Made by a program: the position numbers and the translations under genes
DNA from: Bimastos eiseni
Taxonomy: Eukaryota > Annelida > Clitellata > Crassiclitellata > Lumbricidae
NCBI GenBank assembly: GCA_959347315.1
Contig: OY365811.1
Coordinates: 27,359,645 to 27,423,644, forward strand
Length of the DNA: 64,000 bases
Direction of reading: 5' to 3'
Part shown: positions 35,360 to 39,095 of the stretch, piece after piece
Layout of the letters: every line of letters begins with the position of its first letter
Numbering within the stretch: the stretch's first letter is position 1
Notes under the pieces: generated by a model
Seen by the model: the letters and a program-made list of their open reading frames with translations, nothing else
Database searches by the model: none
Told to the model about the DNA's origin: nothing

Positions 35360-37428
35360 TTTATTATATTATGCTGTTATCGCCCATGTGGGCGAGCTAA
35401 GTGAGTGGTGGCAATGTCCCGAAGAGGCAGGCAGCAAAGGGTTGAACAGTGGAAACAGTGTAGAAACTTATAATATCTACAAAGTATTCATGAATTATTG
35501 GTGGTATGAGCAGCCCCATCCCATCCACCTGGAAATTTGAAGGAGACGGTCTCCTCCAGTCTCCGCCTCTGGTCAAGGTTCAAATCCGCGTCATGACAAA
35601 ATTAATAGATAGGCCTAGTTAAAGACTGCTGCTTTATTGGCACCCGTAGCAACTTGGCTGCATAAGAACTGGCCATCATCGTTCAACATATATGATTGTG
35701 GTCAGATTTCACAGCCAAGGCTCCTCACAGAAGTGGTTTGAAATTGAACGACTGCTGTTGACTATTCTAAGGACGACTCTAAACTGGGTAGGCCTAATTA
35801 TAACCAAACAGTTTCTTTGAGCATTCTGTGAATTTCTGTGTACAGGGAAGGAATAAAGTGATGGTGACCAAACCCTTGTCCGATGTCAAATACAATAAAA
35901 CGAACGATCTCAAAATATGTGACATACAATAAGTAAGTAAGTTGACATGAGAGTATCTTCCCACGCTGAAGTGCAACCGAGATACGTTGGAACAGAAATG
36001 ACGTCTCCATTGGATCGTGGGTTGCAGCACTCGTTCAACTACCCAACTCTGAGATGAACTGCAGTCCTTCACTGCTCCAAGCGCCGCCGGATTCCAAGGA
36101 GAGGACTACGAAGTCGTGGGCATTGATTATGGTGGAATACTTGACCCTCTTCGTCTTAGCTCCGCGTTCGGCTGCCTCGCCAGCTCTGACAGATGTGTCG
36201 ACAAGATGGGACTTGGCGTAGGTGTCGGGCACTGTCACATCCCATGCCAGACATCGACCACGTGTCCAAGGAATGAGCGTGACGCCGTCCGGTCGCTTTC
36301 CATCTTCTCTTATCAAGCCGAGAGGTTCCTTTTGCGCTGGAATCTTCGCTCTCCCAAGAGCTCTCCAGATGACATCGTTCAACATGCTATGTCGTTGATG
36401 TTTTCCGCTGCCTCTTCTACAAATTAGTCCATGGAGACCTTTTGCGTCGACGCTCTCTTGACATTGGTGACACAAATGTGGCTCGCAGAGCGTCGTTCCT
36501 AGCCTCAACCCGGCTGCCATTCGTACATCCTCGTTTATCCTTATAGCATTATTATTTATTTATTTATTTTTCTATTATTACTAAGGACACTAACTTAAAT
36601 AAAATCATCGTCTGATTATTACCACATCCCTCTTCATCGGTTTCATTGGCGCAGTCGTCTTTGAAGTCGCATTTGCTCGACAGTGGTAAACACAGTGAGT
36701 CATCTCCAACACCATCGGCACGGCTACACCAGAAACCCTCACCTGGAGGGTTATCGCACGGATCTACACACAAGTCAAAGCTCATACAAGACACTTGTGA
36801 GGTTTGTGTTAACTGTCTGCTAAGAATCAATACTTTTAAAACTATGGTCAAGCATTGAACACAGAGATAAATAACGTAGATCAAATAAAACCGGACTCTG
36901 ACCTCTTACGGACTACCCTTTGAACCACCTTTTGGAGAACGCCTCTGATTCGACAAAGAGCTCGTGAATAAGCTGGTGTCCCGCGCTTGGCTTTCAAGTG
37001 GCGCTCTGGAAGTTAGGTGACCACGATTACGAAAGACATGTAAATTGGCTTCATATAAAAACAAACGGGAGACAGATTGAAAGAGTTTAACTTGTCTTTG
37101 TCCGTTCTCTTCATGGAATAGTACTGCATATGCCTTTTGTTCAGAAATAATCAACGTTAAATCTTACTCGGGCCAGAGCGAATATGACAGCCTACGAAGA
37201 ACACCAGGATGTGCTCGGCGAGGAGAACTAGAGGGAATAAGAAAACAGGCTAAAGCAAATTGAGGTGAGGCTTATAATACAAGACAGGATGAATTAAGGA
37301 TGTGCACTATAATAATGTCGGCATGGATAAGGTAAAGAAACTTAAGGTAAGGCTATTAACTTACCTGCGCTTGCGCCCAACAGCATGAGATTGGAACCGA
37401 TCAGCAGCAGGACCAGCCTGCACATCAT
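1..37428 (-). CDS. ALK: ALK/LTK-like receptor tyrosine kinase, 21 exons, C-terminal part cut by the window edge
   Basis: Single-pass cell-surface receptor kinase; ALK family members bind small secreted ligands (Jeb, ALKAL) and autophosphorylate. Exons (high to low): 37428-37365, 37227-37168, 36763-36623, 34629-34432, 31692-31482, 29704-29571, 28001-27858, 24402-24253, 23626-23499, 22344-22163, 21392-21292, 15916-15757, 15108-14952, 13895-13764, 11805-11652, 11186-10998, 10601-10506, 9823-9671, 9227-9090, 8085-7827, 85-1. All have GT/AG borders, all phases agree, and the total is 3,036 nt without a stop. Domain order is signal peptide, LDLa, MAM, LDLa, MAM, glycine-rich, EGF-like, TM, NPTY juxtamembrane, kinase P-loop. 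The glycine-rich, EGF-like and juxtamembrane exons align closely with vertebrate ALK as I remember it. The kinase C-lobe lies outside. ALK versus LTK cannot be separated here, but MAM domains favour ALK. The first three exons are the least certain. Confidence 0.93.
86..734. other. Intron sequence, nothing recognised
   Basis: AT-rich part of the intron between the juxtamembrane and kinase exons. I see no exon-like splice pair and no known repeat. Confidence 0.4.
735..1012 (+). mobile_element. 3' end of a CR1/L2-like LINE with (TTA)n tail
   Basis: With one frameshift it translates as GDRASSAAGPRCWNGLPPTVR then FKTNLKVFLFPKAY and a stop. This matches the widespread LINE C-terminus (WN-LP--IR----FK--LK--LF--AY). 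A GC-rich 3' UTR and a (TTA)n tail at 957-1010 follow. Confidence 0.7.
1014..1984 (-). mobile_element. Retroelement fragment A: Cys/His plus PD-(D/E)xK-like C-terminal module
   Basis: Decayed C-terminal part of a retroelement polyprotein. Upstream piece (1454-1980) has ASDWLYALPL, CEPHTCACG and a C-x-C...C cluster; the downstream piece (1025-1405) has LWDATVVDT, GGAAEIAATRKHTKY and LFQNLSALIQ. A frameshift separates them. The PD pair of the nuclease-like motif reads LD in GKRLDG. It is 5'-truncated exactly at a (TTA)n tract and is clearly a relative of fragments B, C and D. Confidence 0.7.
1985..2057. repeat. (TTA)n microsatellite at the junction of fragments A and B
   Basis: About 73 bp of nearly pure ATT repeat. 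It is simultaneously the 5' border of fragment A and the 3' tail (TAA on the minus strand) of fragment B. Confidence 0.95.
2058..4203 (-). mobile_element. Retroelement fragment B: RT plus nuclease-like module, decayed
   Basis: From 5' (4203) to 3' (2058) it carries AGSAGGPDG, RKDGGIRPI and RRLAAKCA-like RT blocks, then GYLDDLIL with a YLDD catalytic box, then a C-x2-C-x8-H-x3-C cluster (CHQC...HELIC), GKRPDG and KTKRVKYS. Frameshifts and stops separate the pieces, and the second acidic residue of the nuclease-like motif reads Asn (LAWNVTV). 5'-truncated inside RT at a (TTA)n tract. Its 3' part is nearly identical to copy D at 35.9-36.5 kb. Confidence 0.75.
4204..4312. repeat. (TTA)n microsatellite at the junction of fragments B and C
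   Basis: About 110 bp of ATT repeat with a few interruptions. It borders the 5' end of fragment B and is the 3' tail of fragment C. Confidence 0.95.
4313..7074 (-). mobile_element. Retroelement copy C: longest copy, RT and PD-(D/E)xK-like C-terminus
   Basis: N-terminal part (6525-7060) is linked by a frameshift near 6.78 kb to an RT frame (5075-6780), which runs by another frameshift near 5.08 kb into the C-terminal frame (4308-5078). RT shows AGSAGGPGG, KSGGLRPI, FVKLDFANAFN, GPQQGDPLGPLLF and GYLDDLSLGG. The C-terminus has CQCGESF...HHGLVC and GKRPDG-x12-AWDAT then AERKCIKYS, resembling the CCHC and restriction-like endonuclease (PD...D...K) of R2-type non-LTR elements. The LINE-type QGDPLGP block with YLDD instead of FADD is notable. 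Clade not certain. Confidence 0.8.
7075..7188. repeat. (TTA)n microsatellite at the 5' end of copy C
   Basis: About 114 bp of ATT repeat interrupted once. Copy C starts abruptly, mid-protein, where this tract ends. Confidence 0.95.
7339..7700. mobile_element. MITE-like element with ~45-bp terminal inverted repeats
   Basis: The left end (CACGACA...GTCTACAGACATTTGG...CGACAGACATTTCG) is repeated inverted at the right end (7656-7700) with few mismatches. The interior is itself palindromic, with recurring ATCAATCCAGCTTCCATTAA-type motifs, and resembles the interior of the element at 23.9-24.1 kb. No coding capacity. A clean target duplication was not identified. Confidence 0.6.
7827..8085 (-). 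CDS. ALK: ALK-like exon 20: cytoplasmic juxtamembrane segment with NPTY
   Basis: Starts with a basic RRQRLKAERLLRLSNPE stretch after the TM helix and contains IVTEYNPTYDF, equivalent to ALK IMTDYNPNYCF, the NPxY docking site for PTB adaptors. It then reads DLKELSRDRLVLV into the kinase. A glycine-rich insert (VVGLGGSGGGGGGG) sits just before NPTY, where I expect none. Donor CAG|GTACGC, phase 1 to 2. Confidence 0.93.
8086..9089. other. Intron, AT-rich, nothing recognised
   Basis: Includes a small (AT) tract near 8,150-8,180. Two loosely similar stretches, around 8,215-8,330 and 8,505-8,600, suggest an old local duplication. Confidence 0.35.
9090..9227 (-). CDS. ALK: ALK-like exon 19: transmembrane helix
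   Basis: A short proline/serine stalk is followed by a ~22-residue hydrophobic segment (ISAVAIACFAFVALFFTCAIYL). Acceptor ATTTCCAG, donor GTAAGT, phase 1 to 1. Confidence 0.92.
9228..9670. other. Intron, nothing recognised
   Basis: A short TATACATATATATATACATGTATATAT-like palindrome sits near 9,265-9,290. No repeat family recognised. Confidence 0.35.
9671..9823 (-). CDS. ALK: ALK-like exon 18: membrane-proximal EGF-like module
   Basis: Cysteine-rich CPCEFLCVY...VTCYCPLNKVIAEDGLSCI. The AEDG-x-SCI end is nearly identical to ALK VLAEDGVSCI. In the family this module completes the ligand-binding unit. Acceptor CTTCTAG, donor GTAAGT. Confidence 0.93.
9824..10505. other. Intron with a (TA)n tract, otherwise nothing recognised
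   Basis: A 26-28-bp (AT) run lies at about 10,299-10,327. The rest has no recognisable element. Confidence 0.4.
10506..10601 (-). CDS. ALK: ALK-like exon 17: end of glycine-rich domain
   Basis: Gives GGNVSISGG and SSYISADG after splicing, matching ALK GGNAAS...VSFISPLG. Acceptor TTGTCCAG, donor GTGTGT, phase 1 to 1. Confidence 0.87.
10998..11186 (-). CDS. ALK: ALK-like exon 16: glycine-rich domain, poly-Gly loops
   Basis: Encodes LVEGSTGGSPCP, GWETMGGFGGGGGGC and GGGGGGYTG. These correspond closely to ALK LQEGATGGHSCP...GWETRGGFGGGGGGC...GGGGGGYIG. Acceptor TTTAACAG, donor GTAGGT, phase 1 to 1. Confidence 0.95.
11246..11346. repeat. 11-bp tandem repeat (AAGCAATCAAT-type)
   Basis: About nine copies of an 11-bp unit drifting from AAGCAATCAAG to AGGCAATCAAT along the array. 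It lies in the intron between exons 15 and 16. Confidence 0.9.
11652..11805 (-). CDS. ALK: ALK-like exon 15: glycine-rich domain
   Basis: Encodes VIVPLLVAGGAGGKSGAFG, equivalent to VPVPLIIAAGGGGRAYG of ALK. Acceptor TTTTTCAG, donor GTCAGT, phase 0 to 1. Confidence 0.9.
11806..12333. other. Intron, nothing recognised
   Basis: Unique-looking sequence between exon 15 and the hAT-like element. Confidence 0.35.
12342..13325. mobile_element. Non-autonomous hAT-like transposon with GGGTCGGGT-rich ends
   Basis: Ends are inverted: CAGAGTTGTCCACGGGTC on the left and, reading inward, CAGAGTTGTTAATGGGTC on the right. Flanks are TGTCTAAT (12334-12341) and TGTCTATT (13326-13333), an 8-bp target duplication with one mismatch, as in hAT elements. 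Both ends carry clustered GGGTCGGGT motifs. 984 bp with no transposase reading frame. Confidence 0.82.
13334..13763. other. Intron, nothing recognised
   Basis: Contains TCATTCATTC-type short repeats near 13,580-13,650. No element identified. Confidence 0.35.
13764..13895 (-). CDS. ALK: ALK-like exon 14: glycine-rich domain, GGGGGGATYVF
   Basis: 44 codons, phase 0 to 0, ending GGGGGGATYVFT, a hallmark of the ALK/LTK glycine-rich fold. Acceptor CTGTCACAG, donor GTCAGA. Confidence 0.9.
14155..14472. repeat. Compound trinucleotide array: (CAT)n, (CAC)n, (CCG/CCA)n
   Basis: A run of ATC triplets passes into CAC triplets, then into about 18 CCACCG hexamers, and back to CAC. Every third base is constant, so all six frames stay open and give homopolymer-like proteins. 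Intronic in the receptor gene. Confidence 0.95.
14746..14945. repeat. CAGACAGA-type tetranucleotide-rich tract
   Basis: Imperfect CAGA/CAGG repeats immediately downstream of exon 13 in the receptor gene. Confidence 0.8.
14952..15108 (-). CDS. ALK: ALK-like exon 13: glycine-rich domain with LYVIVGQQG motif
   Basis: Encodes VTALGASGGTG and ILYVIVGQQGTDACPS, almost the ALK sequence LYILVGQQGEDACPS. The acceptor is GTTGGTTGTAG and the donor GTACAT, phase 2 to 0. A CAGACAGACA-type simple repeat follows in the intron. Confidence 0.93.
15757..15916 (-). CDS. ALK: ALK-like exon 12: entry to the ALK-specific glycine-rich region
   Basis: Encodes FTACG, GRNGPTQHQC and VSGVQVWTIPESGSYT. These match the ALK/LTK stretch FTTCGASGPHGPTQAQC...IQIWKVP as I recall it. 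Acceptor AATTGCAG, donor GTATGC, phase 1 to 2. Confidence 0.9.
16013..16316 (+). mobile_element. tRNA-derived SINE with a MIR-core-like body
   Basis: A-box TGGCTGATCGG (16023) and B-box GGGTTCGACCC (16077) are 44 bp apart, a tRNA-like pol III promoter. Between them is the perfect palindrome ACTCAGCGTACGCTGAGT in place of a normal anticodon arm. The body contains GGGACCTTGAGCAAGTCATT, reminiscent of the CORE-SINE/MIR centre, and ends near AATAAATGTTGG. Not a functional tRNA. Confidence 0.75.
16317..19130. other. Long intron segment without recognised elements
   Basis: Part of the 5.4-kb intron between exons 11 and 12. Open frames such as the one at 17,293-17,646 have no recognisable domain or exon borders. 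A TATA/TACATG-rich tract lies near 18,805-18,855. Confidence 0.4.
19860..19915 (+). mobile_element. LINE 3'-end fragment with ATTAC tail
   Basis: AGCAGCGCTATATAAAAGC followed by (ATTAC) repeats resembles L2/CR1-type LINE 3' termini. Confidence 0.5.
19916..20720 (+). mobile_element. CR1/L2-like LINE reverse transcriptase remnant
   Basis: With several frameshifts it reads FDASSAFDIVEHSILLQR, FGLVDQPLNWLRYLLSDRS, a VLxQxLxYxF-like block, and LHYNLTLAQHVKPVSRS, in the order of CR1/L2-type RTs. Stops and frameshifts show it is dead. Confidence 0.75.
21137..21225 (+). mobile_element. Dispersed tail element (GATTAC family), copy 1
   Basis: CGCTCGTGAAAAAGCTGGTG...GACGCTTTAGAAATTTGGAG followed by GATTACGATTACGATTA. 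Related copies at 26.85, 36.96 and 45.10 kb share GC-rich body and tail. Confidence 0.65.
21292..21392 (-). CDS. ALK: ALK-like exon 11: end of second MAM domain
   Basis: Encodes FVVQLEAIKV and VAIDDISMTTEC, the closing MAM motif with its terminal cysteine, then CSNPTF leading into the next exon. Acceptor TTTTCTAG, donor GTGAGA, phase 2 to 1. Confidence 0.9.
21702..21854. mobile_element. Short hAT-like MITE
   Basis: Ends CAGAGGCGTC and GATGCCTCTG are inverted. Flanks GTTCAAGG and GTTCTTGT match at 5 of 8 bases. Interior holds GGAGGCAAA/TTTGCCTCC motifs and a C-run. Confidence 0.5.
22005..22135. repeat. ~35-bp tandem repeat
   Basis: About 3.5 imperfect copies of a unit containing GACAGAGATTTGATTAGACT and AGAACGATTTGATTA, ending just downstream of exon 10. 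Confidence 0.85.
22163..22344 (-). CDS. ALK: ALK-like exon 10: second MAM domain, core
   Basis: Starts LRFYYYIRGAHVSGLYVHL, the C-x-L-x-F-x-Y...G...G-x-L-x-V core of MAM. A CRGCG pair follows, which is not typical of the family. Acceptor TTGATTTAG, donor GTTGAT (weak but phase-correct). Confidence 0.82.
22869..23336. repeat. Perfect 16-bp minisatellite, about 29 copies
   Basis: AGCCAGACAAAAAGTC repeats without a visible mismatch over ~470 bp, in the intron between exons 9 and 10. Since 16 is not divisible by 3, the translated KKSARQKVSQTKSQPD peptide cycles every 48 bp and stays open. I regard this as non-coding. Confidence 0.95.
23499..23626 (-). CDS. ALK: ALK-like exon 9: second MAM domain, continued
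   Basis: 42 codons giving GRYIGVESEGE after splicing, then SPLLVPP, ending at a cysteine. It carries the surface strand and the conserved Cys of MAM. Acceptor CACGCAG, donor GTATCG, phase 1 to 0. Confidence 0.82.
23898..24094. mobile_element. Palindromic MITE-like element
   Basis: GATGAAAATAATAATGCTAAA at the left is mirrored by TTTAGGCATTATTATTTTCA at the right, with CCAGCTT and ATCATGCTTAAATAGAAGC motifs shared with the MITE at 7.34-7.70 kb. A (AAT)n run follows to 24,156. GCGCAGGACGTTTTGGCGCA motifs lie just left. Confidence 0.55.
24088..24156. repeat. (AAT)n microsatellite
   Basis: About 22 pure AAT triplets. Confidence 0.95.
24253..24402 (-). CDS. ALK: ALK-like exon 8: start of second MAM domain
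   Basis: Encodes CDFEAGTCGWRN and DRDHTTGTSEG, the opening motifs of a MAM domain. Acceptor ACTTCCAG, donor GTGAGT, phase 1 to 1. Confidence 0.9.
24403..26190. other. Intron segment without firm features
   Basis: Holds an AT-rich TATATAT tract near 24,650-24,705. A weak LINE-like translation (YRSTCCLLDFRRF) around 25,620-25,670 is too short to call. Confidence 0.35.
26350..27330 (+). mobile_element. CR1/L2-like LINE reverse transcriptase remnant, with nested insertion
   Basis: Broken frames read ICTSLLKKLPVL, VITKAINISLSTGNFP, LVSPLLKK, PISNLPF, then a DTIDHSILHHR-like block, and after the nested tail element LTRGVPQ and LLFIMYI. These are successive blocks of a CR1/L2-type RT (ISNLPF, AFDTIDH, GVPQGS). 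Many stops and frameshifts. Confidence 0.78.
26848..26931 (+). mobile_element. GATTAC-tail element, copy 2, nested in a LINE
   Basis: CGCTTGTGAATAGCTGGTTA...GAGCGCTTTAGAAATGTTGA then GATTACGATTACTATTACGATTAC. It interrupts the LINE RT between its AFDTIDH and GVPQ blocks. Confidence 0.65.
27640..27830. repeat. ATC/ATG trinucleotide-rich tract
   Basis: Imperfect TCATCATCA and GATGATGACG runs flanking the 3' side of exon 7. Confidence 0.8.
27858..28001 (-). CDS. ALK: ALK-like exon 7: second LDLa module, between the MAM domains
   Basis: 47 codons with six cysteines (C-x6-C-x4-C-x6-C-x5-C-x8-C) and the acidic DxxEDCLDGEDE calcium site. It is in the canonical ALK position between two MAM domains. 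Donor GTCAGT is chosen because it gives phase 1 and joins the next exon; an overlapping GTAACT would break the frame. Confidence 0.85.
28592..29011. mobile_element. TIR element with TTAG target duplications (Kolobok/piggyBac-like)
   Basis: Left end CCATCCATATATTACGTACG and right end, reading inward, CGTCCACATATTACGTACGC are inverted copies. TTAG flanks both sides (28588-28591 and 29012-29015), the size of TTAA-type target duplications. 420 bp, no transposase. Confidence 0.65.
29571..29704 (-). CDS. ALK: ALK-like exon 6: end of first MAM domain
   Basis: 44 codons containing W(x)4IPL, RFQILFRAIR and IALDSISL, the closing signature of MAM domains. Acceptor CTTCGGTTTCAG; donor GTATGG is chosen over an adjacent GTAGGT because only it keeps the next exon's LDLa in frame. 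Confidence 0.87.
30332..31121. mobile_element. TIR element with CCCC-rich ends, 790 bp
   Basis: GTCTAGGGCATCTCCCCCTG and GGACATTTCCCCC at the left match, inverted, CATCTCCCGCGGACATTTCT and GTCTAGGG at the right. The interior has two tandem ~71-bp copies (30,458 and 30,529, with TTAGACAGCAAAA) and a second duplicated block (30,888 and 30,978). No clean target duplication or transposase found. Confidence 0.6.
31203..31310. repeat. Hairpin and tandem repeat around GTATCCAGTGTTTGGA
   Basis: GTATCCAGTGTTTGGA is followed at once by its inverted copy ending CACTGGATAC, then by two direct copies of the same motif. Confidence 0.8.
31343..31411. repeat. Direct repeat copy 1 flanking exon 5
   Basis: AAATGTTTCCTTCAAAACTA through CTCCAGAAAATAACGTTAAA recurs at 31,749-31,819 on the other side of exon 5, with a small indel. 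Confidence 0.85.
31482..31692 (-). CDS. ALK: ALK-like exon 5: middle of first MAM domain
   Basis: Opens with GHYALF after splicing, continues with LVSPW and LHLEFAMNMYG, then LGVFL and LWTAYGDKG, the central MAM strands. Acceptor is TTTCTTTCTTCAAAG, donor GTAAGA, phase 1 to 2. A ~65-bp direct repeat lies on each side (31,343 and 31,749). Confidence 0.88.
31749..31819. repeat. Direct repeat copy 2 flanking exon 5
   Basis: Second copy of the ~65-bp repeat. The two copies bracket exon 5 at a spacing of about 405 bp. Confidence 0.85.
31960..34300. other. Intron segment, AT-rich, no feature recognised
   Basis: Between exons 4 and 5. I find no repeat family or exon with domain similarity. Confidence 0.35.
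34432..34629 (-). CDS. ALK: ALK-like exon 4: start of first MAM domain
   Basis: 65 codons, phase 1 to 1, acceptor ACGTTTAG and donor GTAATC. Begins FECDFDD and contains FCNGW, the classic CDFE...CGW opening of a MAM domain. Several NxS/T sequons suggest glycosylation of the ectodomain. Confidence 0.85.
35215..35371. repeat. (TTA)n/(TCA)n microsatellite, 3' tail of retroelement copy D
   Basis: Compound ATT and ATC repeats directly abut the 3' end of copy D, as for fragments A-C. Confidence 0.92.
35372..36537 (-). mobile_element. Retroelement copy D (same family as B), split by a 528-bp insertion
   Basis: The 36,035-36,537 part is nearly identical to fragment B and has CHQC...HGLIC, GKRPDG...LAWDVTV (acidic residue intact, unlike B) and KTKRVKYS. 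The 3' UTR (35,372-35,430) matches 2,058-2,130. The copy is 5'-truncated at NEDVRMAAG and interrupted at 35,431-35,958. Confidence 0.8.
35431..35958 (+). mobile_element. ~530-bp dispersed repeat, copy 1, nested in retroelement D
   Basis: Begins GCAGCAAAGGGTTG and ends CATGAGAGTATCT. Nearly identical to the reverse complement of 40,895-41,425. GGTTCAAATCC at 35,577 looks like a pol III B-box but no convincing A-box is seen. No inverted termini, so class unknown. Confidence 0.85.
36623..36763 (-). CDS. ALK: ALK-like exon 3: first LDLa module
   Basis: Contains six cysteines and the calcium-binding end DFKDDCANETDE typical of LDL-receptor class A modules, ending in donor GTAATA, phase 1. Two in-phase acceptors are possible, starting at 36763 (GTGTGTAG|) or 36793 (CTCACAAG|); the former has the better pyrimidine tract. 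In vertebrate and fly ALK the LDLa lies between two MAM domains, so an LDLa before the first MAM is unusual. Confidence 0.8.
36958..37031 (+). mobile_element. GATTAC-tail element, copy 3
   Basis: GAGCTCGTGAATAAGCTGGT...GTGGCGCTCTGGAAGTTAGG then ACGATTACG. Same body as copies 1, 2 and 4. Confidence 0.6.
37168..37227 (-). CDS. ALK: ALK-like exon 2, short N-terminal exon
   Basis: Exactly 60 nt, phase 1 at both ends, with a strong pyrimidine tract ending CTCTAG and donor GTAAGA. It encodes a second hydrophobic stretch (LLAEHILVFFVGC) directly after the predicted signal cleavage site. It fits the reading frame on both sides, but similarity to known ALK cannot be judged, so it could be optional. 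Confidence 0.55.
37365..37428 (-). CDS. ALK: ALK-like exon 1: signal peptide
   Basis: Begins MMCRL, followed by a leucine-rich hydrophobic core and a small-residue ASA site, as in a secretory signal peptide. The donor is CAG|GTAAGT and leaves phase 1. An in-frame Met 33 codons upstream (37527) exists but would bury the signal, so I prefer the MM start. The promoter and 5' UTR were not identified. Confidence 0.65.
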
Positions 37429-37528
37429 TCGCTCGAAGTACACGTGGACGTTGAAGTCCTGGCTGTACCTGAAGTCTCTGACCTTTGCCCTAAGACGTGG
37501 AAATTCTTGTCTGGCGTTGCTATGCATC

Positions 37529-38390
37529 TGTTAACTCCGTAATTTGAACAGTCTGAGACTCACGTTTATCAACGATACGGACGAGTTTATATGCAATACA
37601 CTGCTGTAAAATGCGATGCAGTGCCGTATAATAGGTCTACGACGAATTAATTCACTATGTAGGCCTAATGTATTGCTATTTCGTCCGTGCTCTTAATTTG
37701 CTAACAATAAGCCTACTTCTACAAGCAATCTCGGTTTGTAGAGAGTCATAGCTCTTTATTTCTACAAACATGTAGAAACCAAACCATTCTATGCCATGAG
37801 ACTGAAGCACCTGGCTGGCGAGCAGCTAGCTATAAGGCAATCTGTAAAGGCAAGGGAGGAAAAGCGAGATGCTGAGATTAACTTCTGCCGCGGCATCTTA
37901 AGCCAACAACGCATCCAATAGATCCCTCCTACCATTCGTCGGTGTAACAATAGGGGTCATTTCAGCACTACCAATATATATATATATGTATGTATATAAT
38001 ATATGCACTGCATATTTATGAATATGTATGCATTATGAAAATACATAGGCCTTCGCATATGCACATAAATTTATATGATCGTAAAACTGCCACTTTGACT
38101 GATGGAACAATTTGCAAAGCCTGACTCGTATATAGCCTTACCTCTTTTGTATATACATATATTATCATATGTAGGGCCTACGCTGATTTATACATCCATT
38201 ATACATATATTTATATATATATATAAGTACAAGAATACAATATATAAGTACAAGAATACATGTAACCTAATTTTGGTATATTTATATGCACACTGTAACA
38301 CAAACACAAACTTACATACACATAGATATGTCGGTGCACAATATTTATGCATGTAGGTATAAATAAATGTTAATTCTATTCACTCGCATA
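37529..38390. other. Region upstream of the receptor gene, no promoter identified
   Basis: AT-rich with TATATATA and ATATACATAT tracts (37,973-37,990; 38,210-38,225) that prevent a meaningful TATA-box call. Confidence 0.35.
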
Positions 38391-38399
38391 TAATTTATG

Positions 38400-38492
38400 T
38401 ATGCACGCATGCGTGCGTGCATGTATGCATGCATGCATTTATGTATGTATATATGCATATATGTATGTATGTATGTAAGTATGTATGTATGC

Positions 38493-38530
<38 letters not shown>

Positions 38531-38898
38531 GTATGTATGTATGTATGTATGTATGTAAGTATGTATGTTATTTATGTATGCATGCATGTATGTGTGTATG
38601 TATGTATGTATGCAAACATGTATGTTATTTATGTATGTATGTATGTATGTATTTATGTCTGAATGTATGTTATTTATGTATGTATGCATGTATGTATGTA
38701 TGTATGTATGTATGTATGTATGTATGTATATATGTATGCATGTATGTATGTGTGTGTGTATGTATGCATGTGTGTATGTATGTATGTATGTATGTATATA
38801 TGTATATATGTATGCATGTATGTATGTGTGTGTGTATGTATGCATGTGTGTACGTATGTATGTATGTATGTATGTATGTATGTATGTATGCATGTGTG

Positions 38899-38929
<31 letters not shown>

Positions 38930-39095
38930 GTATGTATGTTATTTATGTATGTATATAGTATGTTTGTATGTATATATGTATGCATGTATGTATGTATGTG
39001 TGTGTATGTATGCATGTGTGTATGTATTTATGTATGTATGTATATGCTTTCATGTATATATATATATGTATAAATAGACCTATATATATATATAT
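38400..39095. repeat. (ATGT)n tetranucleotide microsatellite
   Basis: About 0.65 kb dominated by GTATGTATGTAT with scattered GTGT, ATAT and GCATG variants. All frames stay open, giving spurious YVCM/HTYI reading frames. Confidence 0.95.

Noticed and set aside
35431..35958. Calling the 530-bp repeat a SINE
   Set aside because: Only a B-box-like motif is present, without a convincing A-box or tail.
37429..37527. Upstream Met at 37,527 as the receptor start
   Set aside because: It would place 33 mostly polar residues before the hydrophobic core. The MMCRL start gives a standard signal peptide.
38345..39077. Cys/Tyr/Met-rich and His/Thr/Tyr-rich frames
   Set aside because: ATGT microsatellite translations.
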